A stretch of 64,000 nucleotides of DNA from Camellia lanceoleosa (lineage: Eukaryota > Streptophyta > Magnoliopsida > Ericales > Theaceae). The stretch lies in contig CM045770.1 in NCBI GenBank assembly GCA_025200525.1, forward strand, positions 87,258,084 to 87,322,083, given 5' to 3'. The notes beneath the pieces were generated by a model. The model saw only the letters and a program-made list of their open reading frames with translations. It made no database searches and was not told the origin of the DNA. The translations under genes and the position numbers were made by a program. Of the stretch, positions 23,036 through 34,690 are shown piece after piece; the first letter of the stretch is position 1, and every line of letters starts with the position of its first letter.

Positions 23036-23842
23036 CAATTTTTTTTTTTTTTATCAGAGAAGAAATTTCCATTAAAGTAGCCAAACGGCACTTACAAGGA
23101 GAGGAAACCATCCAAAATAAACTTACACCATCAAAGGGAAGATGGAAAAACAAAGAAAATCCAAGAGTAAATCGATGAAAAATATCCAGTTGCATAACAA
23201 GTGCTTGTACTCGTATTACAAGCAGAGGCTAACAAACGACCGTAGAGCATGCCGAGAATAGATCATAGATTATAACCACAACGTGGGTAAGTAACATTAA
23301 GCACTGATGGATTTTAGAGGCAAAACCAAACCAAAATAAACACAAACAAAAACAAAAGAAGACCAGAACTCAACCTCAAAACCAGTGGATAAGTACACTT
23401 CCACCATGGCTCGTACTCAAACTCCTAGAAGCCAAATCCAAGGAGGCCGGTAGGGGGAGGCAGCAGATCCGGCGAGAAGTGGCAGAGTTGGTGTCGATGT
23501 GGTGGTGGTGACGGCGATGCCGGCGTGAAGCAAAGAGGAGGGAGACAGCAGATCTGGTGAAGGCTTTAGCTAGGATAAGGTAGAAGGAGAGAGGAGTGGA
23601 GAAAAACAGACTGAAAATCCACCATAAGAGGAAAACACCTCACAAGGAGGGAGAAATGTGGAAAGCAAAGCTTCCAAAGCTTATTGACTAGAAGTGGTAG
23701 AGGAAAACGGAAGAAAAAAAAAAGGGTAGAGAGGAGAAGAGAGGCAGCCGGAGGCCAAAACCCCCAACCCCCAACAGCGCTCAAAGACGGAAACCCTAGA
23801 AGAAGAAGAAAAGGGGTAGAGAGAGAAGCTCTCTAATCAAAC
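23036..23842 (-). mobile_element. Short LINE-like insertion with poly(A) tail
   Basis: The 9-bp duplication TCACATTTG lies at 23027-23035 and 23843-23851. On the minus strand it starts with a CT-rich leader and CTAGGGTTTCC (about 23800). It ends TTTAATGGAAATTTCTTCTC TGATA before an A run (complement of 23039-23052), a 3' end common in plant L1-type LINEs. No reverse transcriptase is present, so it is either an internally deleted LINE (5' and 3' ends only) or a non-autonomous element copied by LINE machinery. Confidence 0.7.
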
Positions 23843-24666
23843 TCACATTTGTAGATCACATCCAAACATAAATGTTTGGTTTGGTTTTGTAGAGTGATTT
23901 TGGAAAATTTTTTCTAAAAAACTTGTTTGGTTTGTAATTTTTTCAAAACAATTTTCAAAATCACTTTCTCTCTCTTATACATTAATCAATCACTTTTTCT
24001 CTCTCATTTTCAATCACTTTTTCTCTCACACACATCTACTCAATTATAAAAAAATATCAAATCATTCCAAACTCCCAAACTCCAAAATTACTTTCAAAAT
24101 ACACAACCAAACAAATCAAAAAAATTTGGGTAAATTACATTTACCTCCCCTGAGATTTCTGAGAAATACAGGGACCTCCCCTGTGGTTTGAATAATTATA
24201 GTAACCTCCCTACTTTATCTGACAATGTCAAGATTCCCCCAAAATTTGACTGCCGTTTATATCCCTAACAGACCCTACCGATGTCATCAAATGTAAACAA
24301 TAAAATGCCCATAATATCCTCAACCCATCTATATATACCAAATGCTAGAGTTCTCCAGCTTCAGTAAATCCAAGTGAAATTTACAAAGGCAACCAAAACT
24401 GAAGAACAACAAAAAGAAGAAAGGGCCAAGCACAACACAGGTATGTTCCCACTCACATTAACTATTTAAAAAAAAAAAAAAAAAAAAATTTGCTTGTGAA
24501 AATGTATTATAACTATGATCCATTATTGAGAAATGAAGCACAAACAACAAACATCCAACACAGGTATGTCCCATTATTCAGAAATAAAGCACAACAACAA
24601 CAAAATGCAATATATGTTCTGAAAATGCATTATAACTCTCACATTTCATGAATGTAGGTTCATTAG

Positions 24667-25068
24667 ATGGATATATCATCATCAAGTAATGGAGGAGGGG
24701 TGATGAAATATAGAAGCAAGCTCTGTTACTGTGGGAGCAAAGCAACAATTAAAGTCACTGAATATGAAAAAAACAAAGGCAAATTGTATTATTTATGCCC
24801 AAATGGGAAATGTGGATTCTGGGAGTGATACAAACCAGTAAACTCATCTGTTGGAGGAGAAATGATGATGGAAGACACTTAAACAACTATTAACAGACAC
24901 ACTTTATCCTATGAAGAAGAAAGTCTTGTAATGAATTTAATGAACCAAATGGGGGCTATGCAAACAAGGATGCAAGTACTTGAAGCAAAAATGGGGTTTA
25001 TAAAAATAATAATGATCATAAATGTTGTTTTATGTTTGATTTCCCTAATGGTTGCTCTAAAAATGTAA
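24667..25068 (+). pseudogene. Broken GRF-zinc-finger protein with C-terminal membrane segment, inside the MULE
   Basis: From ATG at 24667 one frame runs 133 codons to TAA at 25066, interrupted by TGA at 24826-24828 and TAA at 24880-24882. Residues 19-53 match a GRF zinc finger: LCYCGSKATIKV, LYYLCPNGKCGFWE. The first stop falls exactly where the family has the last tryptophan (FWEW). Downstream are SYEEESLVMNLMNQMG, a short heptad-like helix with repeated MQ/MG/ME, and a hydrophobic tail (IKIIMIINVVLCLISLMV). This layout of GRF finger, short coiled coil and one membrane span matches a family of small plant proteins of unknown function (At4g04775-like). GRF fingers bind single-stranded nucleic acid in other proteins. 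I infer that the MULE carried it. Confidence 0.72.
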
Positions 25069-25678
25069 TGGTAATGATTCACCTAATGTTTTGTAATGGC
25101 CCTTATGTAAGGTTTTGTAATATTTTATAATAGACCTTATGTTTGTAATGCAGTATGTTTTGTAATGGACCATATATAAATATGCACATCTAATTTGGCT
25201 AACATAATGACCTGTAAACATAAAAACCATTCCATTACATCATCTAAACATAAAGTAAAACCATTCCATAAATATGCACATCTGTTTAATTACATCATGA
25301 TTGTTGTCAAATATGTTCAAGTAGTTTACTTACATCATTCCTATCAGATATGTTCAATTACATCATTCCATGGACCATATTTGTCAAGTCTATGCAATTA
25401 CATCATGTACATTCCCAAAATGAGTATTTATAAAATACTTCATGGCCACTACAAAAAAACAAAAATGGCCACATCATCATATTTCTTAGCATTCTATGTC
25501 CACTACAAAAATACAAAAAAGTGGAACATGATCCTCACTAACTATATAGTCAAGCAACATATATTTTATACCTTCAACCTATGTTAATCCTTGTATCCAA
25601 AATATCAACAGTTTAGCTAAGTCATCTGCAAAAAAAGTCAAACAAACAAACAAATAAATTGATGTTGTGTGACCTGTG

Positions 25679-28600
25679 TCACAAACAAACAAATATCAAC
25701 ATCTTAGCTAATTTCATTGTAACTTCATAAGTAAGTTCATAGCTAACATGATGTTGTGTGACCTGTGTCACACACTGAGTAGGCATTAGGGGGGTCCCTC
25801 TTGGAATATCCTAAATTGAAAACCAAAGTAATGTAATAAATATGCATATCAATATTATAAATTGATAGAGAAAACAAATAAAAATCACAAATGAAAAGGC
25901 AAAACAAATAGAAAAACTTACCTGTGCATGGTTGGCCTTCCCCTTGCCTCTCTCACTTGAACTTCCCTTCCCAGCTGAACTTCCTCTTGTAGTTGTATTT
26001 CCCCTTCTAGCTGAACTGTCCCTCCCACTTGAATTGCCTCTACCACTTGCATTCTCCCTCTTAGCTGAACTACCTCTCCCACTTGAATTGCCTCTACCTC
26101 TGCCCCTACTCACAGATCTGCCACTGTCCCTACTAGCAGTTTTGGCACTACCTCTACCACTGGATGTGCCACTGCCCTTACCAGCAGCAGATGCTTCATC
26201 CCTGACTGGACCTCTTTGGCAAGTTCTCTTGTTGTGTCCAAATTGCATGCACCATTTGCATCTCAAGGTACTAGACCTTTTGCTCTGACTTGTTCTAGCT
26301 GGTGGCTCATGAGCAGCCCTCTTTCTTGAAGTCCTTAGCCTTCCTAGCAATCTTTTCAGTGGTGGGAGTTGTAAAGGGTCCCCATGTATAAGTGTCTACA
26401 TGCTATGGTCTAAGATGGGATGTATCATTCCACCATTGGCTCTCAAGTAAGTTGCCTTAGAATAGTAAGGGTGGACAAAATCTTCTATGTTTAACCTACT
26501 GTAAGAAATTGCAGCCACATCATGCTTGCATGGAAGGCCAGATATTTCCCATTGTTTACATACACAAGTCATAGCCCCAATATATCCTTCACCTCATACT
26601 CATTGCTTCTTGCATACTCCACTGTGCAAGTCCTTGACCATTTCAGTGTGACCTCAAGCTGTTTCTTCACATTCAATGTCACATTAGATTTCCATTGCAT
26701 TGCCTTTTGGTACCTCATCTGAAACTTATCCATCAACTTGCACCTTATGCCTTCTAATATAGTTAAAATTGGCTGACTTCTCAAATTTTCTAACCAATTG
26801 TTGAAGGACTCTGTTATGTTATTTGTGATGTGATCACTTCTAATCCTACCATCAAATGCATGCCTAGACCTTCCTTCAACTAGAACCTTCTGCAACCAAA
26901 TGAAAGCATCATTGTTCAGGTCCTTAATGGCTTGCATAGCCTGATCATACTCCATTTGATTGTAAGCCCTTACTGCTCTCCAAAATTGCTTTCTCAAAAT
27001 TAAACCAGGAAATTTGGCTCTGAAATTGTTATATAGGTGCATGTAACATCTTCTATGAGTTGCCTCTGGTATAATGTCACTCACAATCTTATCAAGGCCC
27101 AGCATACAAAAACAATGAAACATTAGTAACCATTAGAAGTTTAAAACTAGAGAATCAAGCATAATTATGTAAGTAAAGTAGTTGTTGAATATGTCAGTAA
27201 AGTACCTTTTGTTGATCAAACATGATGGTCCATGGTCTAGAAGGTAGTGCATCTTCTATGATTGTTCTCAAGTTGTGCAAGAAAAAAGACCAACTGTCCT
27301 TGCATTCACCCTCTACTACTACCAATGCCAATGGAAACAAGCCATTATTCCCATCTAAGGCAACTGCTGAAATTAAAACACGACCATAGGGACCCTTCAA
27401 GTGACAACCATCTACCCCTATGTATGGCCTACATCCATTAATGAACCCTACTTTCATTACATCAAATGATATGAAAATTCTTTGGAACAATGGATATTAA
27501 GGAATGGTAGGGTCTGGTTCTTCTCCATCTTCTGAGACTGGGGTAGAGGGTATGTCATAATTTATGACCACCAAGCTGTCAGGGTTTGTTTTGTTAATTT
27601 CCTCAACATATGTTGGCAACAACACATATTGGCTCCCATGATCACCCTCTAGCTCCTCCTTGCACCTCCTTCTGGCTCTATACAGTTGCATTCTTGAAGC
27701 CTTAATCCCAAACATTTTATTTAGTTTCACTTTCATGGTATCTAAGCCCATGTATGGATTGTCCTTAAAACTTTCAACCATTTTTTTAGCAATCCAAGCT
27801 GATGTAGCTTCAGTGTTTGTGTTCATCCTGCTACATGTGTGAGTAGGTACTAAGGTTTTAATCTTATAGGTGATCCCATCTGGAAGTGGAGAAGCATGAA
27901 TTCTCTAAGGGCAGCCCTCAACAGCACAGTGGGTTGTTACTCTAGACTTCTCATTTCTGTCTCTTACTATCTTGAAACCAGTTTGCACTGTATAGTCCCT
28001 CAATGTAGCCCTAAAAGTATTCACTTCTGGAAAAATCATCCCTTCTTCCAATACAACTTCTCCATCTTGATTCATATATGGCTCTTTCCCATTATAGGTA
28101 CCATCATACTTCATGCCTGGAAACCTCATCTCTTCATCATCTAGATAGTCTACTTCATCATCATAATCATCATTAGTAGTAGAATATGGCACTTCATCAT
28201 CACCAGATTGGTAATCACTAAGTTCAGTATCATCATCTTCACTTGAGCACTCATTATCATCATCACTCAAAATCTCATAGCCATCTGATTGGTTTTCATC
28301 CTCAACAGTTGCATTCCAATCCCTATCCTCATCATTAAACCCATAAACATTGTCCTCATGGTACTCTTCATCTACATCTACAGTATGGTAGTCTTGCTCT
28401 ACATCTACAGCATCTACTCCATGATTTTCATTTCCAACATCACTTTTATGTCCACCATCACTCATTCCAATAGAATATGCTATGTCTACATACAAGTTAA
28501 TTTTTTTACTCCGACCTTGCACATAAAACATGTCTAGCACATCAAGATCATTTTCTACTAATCTCCTTGTGTCAGTACCAGGCATATCACAATGCAATGT

Positions 28601-28783
28601 GATTGCTATTGCTTCACTACAAGAAATGTAAGAGAGGACTATTGCAGTTACATCCTTCAAGGCATCAATGTAGCAATACATATTTGGGTCCACATCATAC
28701 ACTTTTTCCACTTTCCCTTTGTAGTTAATGATTAAATCAAAATAAGGAAATGCAGCCATACTGTGATCATAATGATGTACCAA
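25679..28783 (-). pseudogene. Broken MULE transposase (MuDR type)
   Basis: Order on the minus strand: N-terminal PB1-like/plant-MULE region (28783-28480), a long acidic stretch (28440-28090), then the MuDR DNA-binding region (VNTFRATLRDYTVQTGFK, then THCAVEGCP). The DDE domain follows with GVDGCHLKGPYG (about 27410), MFDQQK (about 27215) and CYMHLYNNF (about 27050). After it come the SWIM zinc finger CVCKQWEISGLPCKH (26560-26515) and the zinc knuckle CKWCMQFGHNKRTC with GRGS-rich repeats (26265-25930). A final short exon probably runs 25800-25679 after a GTAAGT donor at 25921. Breaks: TAG at 27905-27907, TAA at 27497-27499, a one-base frameshift near 26580, and TAG at 26396-26398. An intron at about 27199-27107 has a good donor, but its acceptor reads CTG instead of CAG. 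It would otherwise cut and reinsert the MULE. Confidence 0.88.
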
Positions 28784-30309
28784 TTAATTCCTAACATGTA
28801 TTGTACTCAACAATTAACTGAATAAAAGAAAAAAAAAATTGAAGAAAAGCCCTAATAACACTATAATGAAGAAAAGCCCAAATTCACAAGAAAAAGAAGA
28901 AAAATGATGTAAAAATTAACTCCTAAGATGTACTGTACTCAACAATTAATTGAAGAAAATATGAAAACATGAAGAAATCCCTAAATTACACTATAATTAT
29001 ACTAATATTAAACAATCAAAAGTAAAACCCAAAAAATTAGAAATTCATTCTAAACACACATCTCATGAATAACACCCAGAAAATCAGAAATTCATAAATT
29101 TTCAACAAATTCCTTTTTTTCCAATCAAAAATTTTGCAAATCAAATAAAATCCTTTTTTTTTCCAATCAGAAATTTTGCAAATCAAATAAAAGCCCTAAA
29201 CATTGCAAATCAAATAAAAGCCCTAAACATACATCTCATAAATAAAATCAAAAAAATCAAAAATTTATATTAAATCCCTACATTACACTATTCTTATAGT
29301 AATATTCAACAAATTCCTTTTTTCCAGTCAGAAATTTTGCAAATAAAATATAAACTCTAAATATATATTTTCAAGGAAAACCATTTTCACATACATTTCA
29401 TCAAATCAAACACAGAATAGAAACAAATTTGTAAGAAAAAAGATGGGAAAAAAAAATCGAAAATCATCAACTCAAATTAATCATATTCGAAGCTTACAGA
29501 GTTCGAAATCTTACCTGGAAGCCGTAACAGCAACTTCTCACCGATGAAACTCTTTTACATTGTGTACTGGCAACGACGATCAGTTCAAAATCGAATAGCT
29601 TCTTCGTCTTCTTCACACAGATCAACCTTGCTTTACGTTCTTACTTTCACCTCCTTCTCTCTTCTTTCTCTGAAGAATTCGATTTGTGTTGTGAATGTAT
29701 TGATTAGGGATTTTGTGAACGAAGGGCTTTTTGGTCTTTTTGCAAGCAAAAACAAGGGTAACATGGTCATTTTCTATTGGATACTAACGTCGTTTGTGCA
29801 AAATAGACAGAATGGGAGAATCTTGACATTGTCAAGTAAAGTAAGGGGGGTTACTGTAATTATTCAAATCACAGGGGAGGTCCCTGTATTTGTCAGAAAC
29901 TTCAGGGGAGATAAATGTAATTTACTCAAAAAATTTCTAAACTCTCTCTCCCAAAATAATTTTTAAAAACTACTCTATCAAAACTAAACCAAACATATGT
30001 ATTTAAAATCTTCCGTGCATCTAAATTTTTTCTTTGTGATTTGTTTACTGTCTTCATTCTGTTGTGGGTTGTTTTCACATTATGTGTACCTTCCCCCCCC
30101 CCTCCCTCCCCCAAAACCAAAAAAAAGGGATCAAGAATATGTAATAAGAAATATCTCAACCTTCTTTTTTTCTTTTTTTGTTTTCTTCTTTTCCTTCTGT
30201 TTCTCTTGATTGCTATCATGAAATAAAGATTTTTGTTTAGAAAAAAGATATATAGGCTGCACAAGCATATGCTTATTGATGCACAAAAATGTGTAGAATT
30301 AAGGAATAT

Positions 30310-31245
30310 GAATAAATTACACTGACACTCTCTTAGGTTTCTATTTAACACGGATTTTCCTCCCATATTTAAAAAATTATATTCTCTTCTCCGAGGTTTG
30401 TAACCTTATTACAAATTATCTCTAGATTGCTAATGTCATGTCCTAAAATTTTTTAAATGACTATCTTGCCATTTTTTTTACCATTTATTCTTTCTATCAT
30501 CATGACTACATTCTATAACTTTTCATTTTACCTAAACATATTCTTATTGAATGAGGATATACAAACATAAATTTTATATAGAATTTTCAAGCACAATGAT
30601 ATGACTTAATAGTGACATTTCACTTCAAAACAAAACACTCATAAATATGATCTATATTTACAACAATATCACTATCACAATATTTTTATGATTTTTTTGT
30701 ATAAATTTTTATATATGAATATAATTTTTTATTTTTATTTCCACCATTATATCTAGATTAGATCAATTTAATCTAGATATATTTTCAAAGTATAAAATTT
30801 GTACAAAAAACTTTTAAAAAATCCATTGAATACAACAAAATAATAAAATAATGTATTGTATTTTTGTATTTTTTTATATTTAGTGAATTTTTTAAAAAAA
30901 TATAAAATATTATACATCTTAAGTATATCTAGATTAGGTATATCTAAAAAATAAAATAAAAAATTACTTAAAATATTAAAAAAATTCAATAAAAAAAATA
31001 TATATGAAAAATAAAAAATCTCAATTTTTTGTGTGAGTTAAATTAAAGAAGGTGATTTTTATTTATTTTGAAATGACATGAATAAAATATCTGTATTATT
31101 TTATTATTTTATATATATATATATATATAAATGTTAAAGGACAAATATGTCATTTTAATCTGATAGAGGGTAAGTGTAATTTTTCAAATGTGATAGGAAA
31201 TCTGTATTAAACAGAAACATCAAAGGTTGTTAATGTAATTTACCC
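30310..31245. mobile_element. Non-autonomous MULE-like element sharing the GGGTAAATTACA end
   Basis: The right end, read on the minus strand, is GGGTAAATTACATTAAC; the left is GAATAAATTACACTGAC. Matching continues for about 90 bp (GTTTCTRTTTAAYACRGATTT). The flanks AAGGAATAT and TAAGAATAT are a near-identical 9-bp pair. 936 bp, AT-rich, non-coding. Confidence 0.65.
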
Positions 31246-31647
31246 TAAGAATATTAACTCAACAAGAATAAGCACAAATTAAAAAAAAAATAAAAATAAA
31301 ATAGCGGATTGCATATGTAAAATTATAGTTCCGTGAACGATAATCAATAATATTATAAATTTAAAAATTTTATCTAAAAAAATAGTGGATCGCATATGTA
31401 AAATTATAATTTCATAAAATATAATCAGTATAAATTTAGAAATTTTATCTAAAAATATTAATATATATAATTCAAATTCATTTTACACTTAGATTCCACA
31501 ATACATATTTTTAATCTTCACAACTTATGGGAACCAAAGTCTAAGGTCTTAGCCTTTCTGAAAGACTAGCGGGTGACACAGGCGATACGTGTGCAATTCA
31601 GATAACTAATAATAAAAACAAATAATAAAGAATTTAATATAATAATA

Positions 31648-31745
31648 TGTATATTGCTTAAGTGATAAGTATGTTGTTAATGAAACCCAAAGTCTTGTAT
31701 TCAAAATTTACTTACGTTGCGTATAATAATTTTTTTTGTTTATTT
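31648..31745 (+). mobile_element. Possible decayed tRNA-derived SINE
   Basis: GCTTAAGTGATAAGTATGTTG resembles a pol III A box region with its usual SINE continuation. AGTCTTGTATTCAAAATTT resembles a B box about 40 nt later. A T-rich tail follows. It has no clear duplication and is weak. Confidence 0.35.
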
Positions 31746-32138
31746 TAACATATATAAAGTTATCATATGGCATGAGGAGAAGAAAATTTCACTAAACCAA
31801 TTTAAACCTTCCCTTAATAATAAGATAGATAATAATAAGTTGAATAATTCCTCTGTAACTATATGACATCAATCAATTAGGTCTGGTTTAGTTGATCATC
31901 ATGACTCTTCTAAGGGTTTAATCCCAAAGAGTAAGTCAATTTTTCCTTAGGGAGAGTTAAATTAGGAAACATGCATTTCGTGCTTTGCAAGGGTAGGAAA
32001 ACTTACTCCTATACATGTTAATCTAATAATTAACAACTGATAAACAAAAATAAAAACAACAACAAAAAACTATATAACATCATTCTATTGATTTTTTTTT
32101 TCTTGAAAAAAAAATTAGAAAAGACTAAAAAGTAAAAA

Positions 32139-32981
32139 GGCAAATTACACTAACAGTCCCTATAATTTGGGACTTGTATCACTTTAGTCCTTGACTTTTT
32201 AATTATGACATATTTGACCGTGAATTTTGAATCTTGTTTTAAATAAGGACAATTAAAGATACCATTGTTTAATTTCAATGACAAAATCGTCAATTTGATA
32301 AAATATAAACTAATTTGACAAAAATAAATGTCAAAAAAATATTTTTAAATTTTTAAAAATTATTTATATACATCAAAAATAAAATTATGTAAAATTAATA
32401 AATCTTTTAGATATTTATTTATTTATTTTACCAAATTAATTTTTATTATGTATGTGAATGATTATCATTTAATGAGTGATTGTTAGGATTTTAATGTGTA
32501 ATCGATATATTTAATCTATGAAATATTTTTAGTTTCGAATGTTTTGATTTAATGGATTATTCTAATCATGATATCAAAGTTGTCGCCATATATGACTTTT
32601 AAAAAAATAAAAACTAATTTAATGAAAATAAAAACAATCACCCATTATATGATTATCATCCAAACACATAATAAAAATTAATTTGGTAAAAAAATAAAAA
32701 AAAAAATGTCTAAAAGATTTGTCAATTTTACATAATTTTATCTTTAGTAAGTAGAAATAATTTTAAAAAATTGAAAAATATTTTCTTGATATATATTTTG
32801 TTAAATTAGTTTATATTTTATCAAATTGATGATTTTGCCCTTGAAATTAAGCAATGGTATCTTTAAATGTCCTTATTTGGAATAAGATTCAAAATTCAAG
32901 ATCAAATGTGTCACAATTAAAAAATCAGGGATCAAAGTGTCACAAGCCTTAAGCTATAGGGACCATTAGTGTAATTCGTCC
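32139..32981. mobile_element. Fold-back MULE-like element, nearly entirely inverted repeat
   Basis: The arms start GGCAAATTACACTAAC and, on the other strand, GGACGAATTACACTAATGG. They stay alignable for about 340 bp each, including TTGAATTTTGAATCTT, AAGATACCATTG and ACCAAATTAATTTTTATTATG, leaving only about 150 bp of loop. The 10-bp duplication AAAGTAAAAA lies at 32129-32138 and 32982-32991. A transcript would form a long hairpin. Confidence 0.8.
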
Positions 32982-33151
32982 AAAGTAAAAAATAGTTATC
33001 TTTTTTTTGTTTTTTATTTTTGGATTTTTTATTTTTATTTATATTTTACTATTTAGATTCCCTCCACACAAAACAAACTAACAAATTTAAAAAAATTAAC
33101 ATAATTCTAAAAGACAAAAAAAAGTGTTTTTTGTTTAAAAAAAAGTGTAGC

Positions 33152-34292
33152 CACTACAAGAAAAAGCATCTTTGACGACTAAAAAAGTACCTTTGGTCGC
33201 TAAAAGTATAGGTTTTAGCGACTAAAAATAATTTAGTAGCCAAAAGTAAAATTTTTGGCGACTAAAAAAATTTAGTAACCAAAAGTATAGGTTTTGGCGA
33301 CTAACAATCTGTTTGGTCACCGATATAAGGCTTTTACCGGCTAAAAATATTTTAGTAGCCAAAAGTGAGGTATTGGGCGACTAAAAAGATGTTTAGTAGC
33401 CAAATGTGATGCTTTTACTGACTAAAAAAATTTTAGTAGCCAAAAGTGAGGCATTGGGTGACTAAAAAGATGTTTAGTAGACAAATGTGATGCTTTTACC
33501 GACAAATAAAATTTCAGTAGCTAAAAGTGAGGCTTTTTAACAACTAAAAAGAAGTTTAGTCGCCAAAAGTGGTAATTTTAGCGCTGAATTAAATTTTTTA
33601 GCGACTAAAAAAATTAGTGGCCAAAAGTATAAAATTGGCGACCAAAAAGAAGTTTAGTTGCCAAAAGTGGTCTCTTTTTTTTTTAGTAATTTATTTTTAC
33701 ATAAATTATGTTCAATAAAAAATAATTATATTTATATATATAATTTTATATTAATACCGGTCTATATACTATATAAATAATATATGTTGCATATATAATT
33801 GTATGGTATTATAGAGGCATAGTGGAAAGAGTGTTGTATAAGATTTATAGTGTGGGAGGTTGATGGTTCAAATCTCCACAATAGCTGATGTGAAGCTAGT
33901 GACTGTATTTTTTTTTTTTTTTCCACAAATGACCTTTTGGCGACTAAAAGGTTTGGTCGCCGATTCCTTGAGTAATGGTCGGTAAATGTATAATTTTAAA
34001 AAATAAAATTAACTATTGGCGACCAATAATTTAGTAGCCAAAACATTTATTTTTGCTGACCAAATAAAATTTAGTAGCTAAAAGGTAACATTGCCGACTA
34101 AAAAAAATAGTAGCCAAATGTTGCACTTTCAGCGACCAAAACACGCGTTTAGTCACTAAAACATTCGCCGACAAGGTTTAGGGGACTAACTTGGCGACAA
34201 AAAAATTTAGTCGCTAAATGGTATCAACGACTAAAATTCCGACCTTTGTCGACTAATATTTTGGTCGGCAAAACTGTTTATTTCTTGTAGTG
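33152..34292. mobile_element. Non-autonomous CACTA (En/Spm) element
   Basis: It begins CACTACAAGAAAAAGC and ends TTTCTTGTAGTG, with the perfect 3-bp duplication AGC (33149-33151 and 34293-34295). The interior holds many subterminal repeats of GCGACTAAAAA and TAGTAGCCAAAAGTG in both orientations, the transposase binding pattern of this class. It has no transposase (1141 bp) and carries a SINE in its middle. Confidence 0.9.
33812..33925 (+). mobile_element. tRNA-derived SINE nested in the CACTA element
   Basis: A-box-like TAGTGGAAAGAG at about 33818 and B-box-like GGTTCAAATCTCC about 50 nt later (33864-33876) are followed by a 3' end with a T run (33909-33923). The spacing fits a pol III promoter. 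The target duplication is not clear, so ends are approximate. Confidence 0.6.
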
Positions 34293-34314
34293 AGCCAAAC
34301 ACCCATTATAATAA

Positions 34315-34677
34315 TGTTGTGAAGTAATCTTGCTTCACTATAAAACAATTTCCACCAGCCTAAGAGTAGAATGGAGGCTGCAAATTAAGATTGTCAAAAG
34401 TAGCAGCTGCAAATCAAGTTTGTCGTTTGAAATTTGTTGCCTCAGCCATAGTTGCACTTAATGCGTTCACATTGTTAGTTTAATCTATATATAACTATTG
34501 TATTATGAGAGTTCAGTGTGTGGGAAAAAGAAGAGAGTTAGAGAGTTTTTCCTCTCCTCAGTATATCCTAAATATTTGAGTTAAATAATCTGTTTTTCTG
34601 ATTATACATTCTCTCTCTCGTATTTGTTTTTATTTTGTGAACCACCATAAGTGGTTTGCATCCCATTTCCACCAACA
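34315..34677 (+). repeat. Copia-1 5' LTR
   Basis: 363 bp, TG...CA. Compared with the 3' LTR it lacks a 12-bp piece near 34360 and differs at roughly 15-20 bases by eye, about 5 percent. Confidence 0.92.
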
Positions 34678-34678
34678 G

Positions 34679-34690
34679 TGGTATCAGAGC
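34679..34690 (+). other. Copia-1 primer binding site
   Basis: TGGTATCAGAGC, one base after the LTR, is complementary to the 3' end of initiator tRNA-Met, the standard primer of many plant LTR retrotransposons. Confidence 0.93.

Larger units (their letters stand above)
24128..29927 (-). mobile_element. Complete Mutator-like element (MULE), 5.8 kb
   Basis: It starts GGGTAAATTACATTTACC and ends with the complement of GAGTAAATTACATTTATC. These terminal inverted repeats run about 115 bp with few mismatches (24128-24243 against 29927-29812). A perfect 9-bp target duplication, AAAAAATTT, lies at 24119-24127 and 29928-29936. It contains a transposase on the minus strand (28783-25679) and a GRF-zinc-finger ORF on the plus strand (24667-25068), tail to tail. 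25069-25678 and 28784-29811 are AT-rich and non-coding. Both genes are broken, so the copy cannot move by itself now. Confidence 0.9.
23867..30000. mobile_element. MITE split by the MULE insertion (parts 23867-24127 and 29928-30000)
   Basis: The left arm starts ACATAAATGTTTGGTTTGG and the right arm ends AAACTAAACCAAACATATGT, an inverted pair. TTTTGTAGAG/CTCTATCAAAA continue the match. The MULE (24128-29927) sits inside the right arm, with its 9-bp duplication drawn from MITE sequence. With the MULE removed the MITE is about 325 bp. Confidence 0.6.

Noticed and set aside
24128..29927. Possible CRISPR-like or tandem array in AT-rich repeats
   Set aside because: Plant nuclear DNA; repeats are irregular TGTAATGGACC-type words near the transposase 3' end, without spacer structure.
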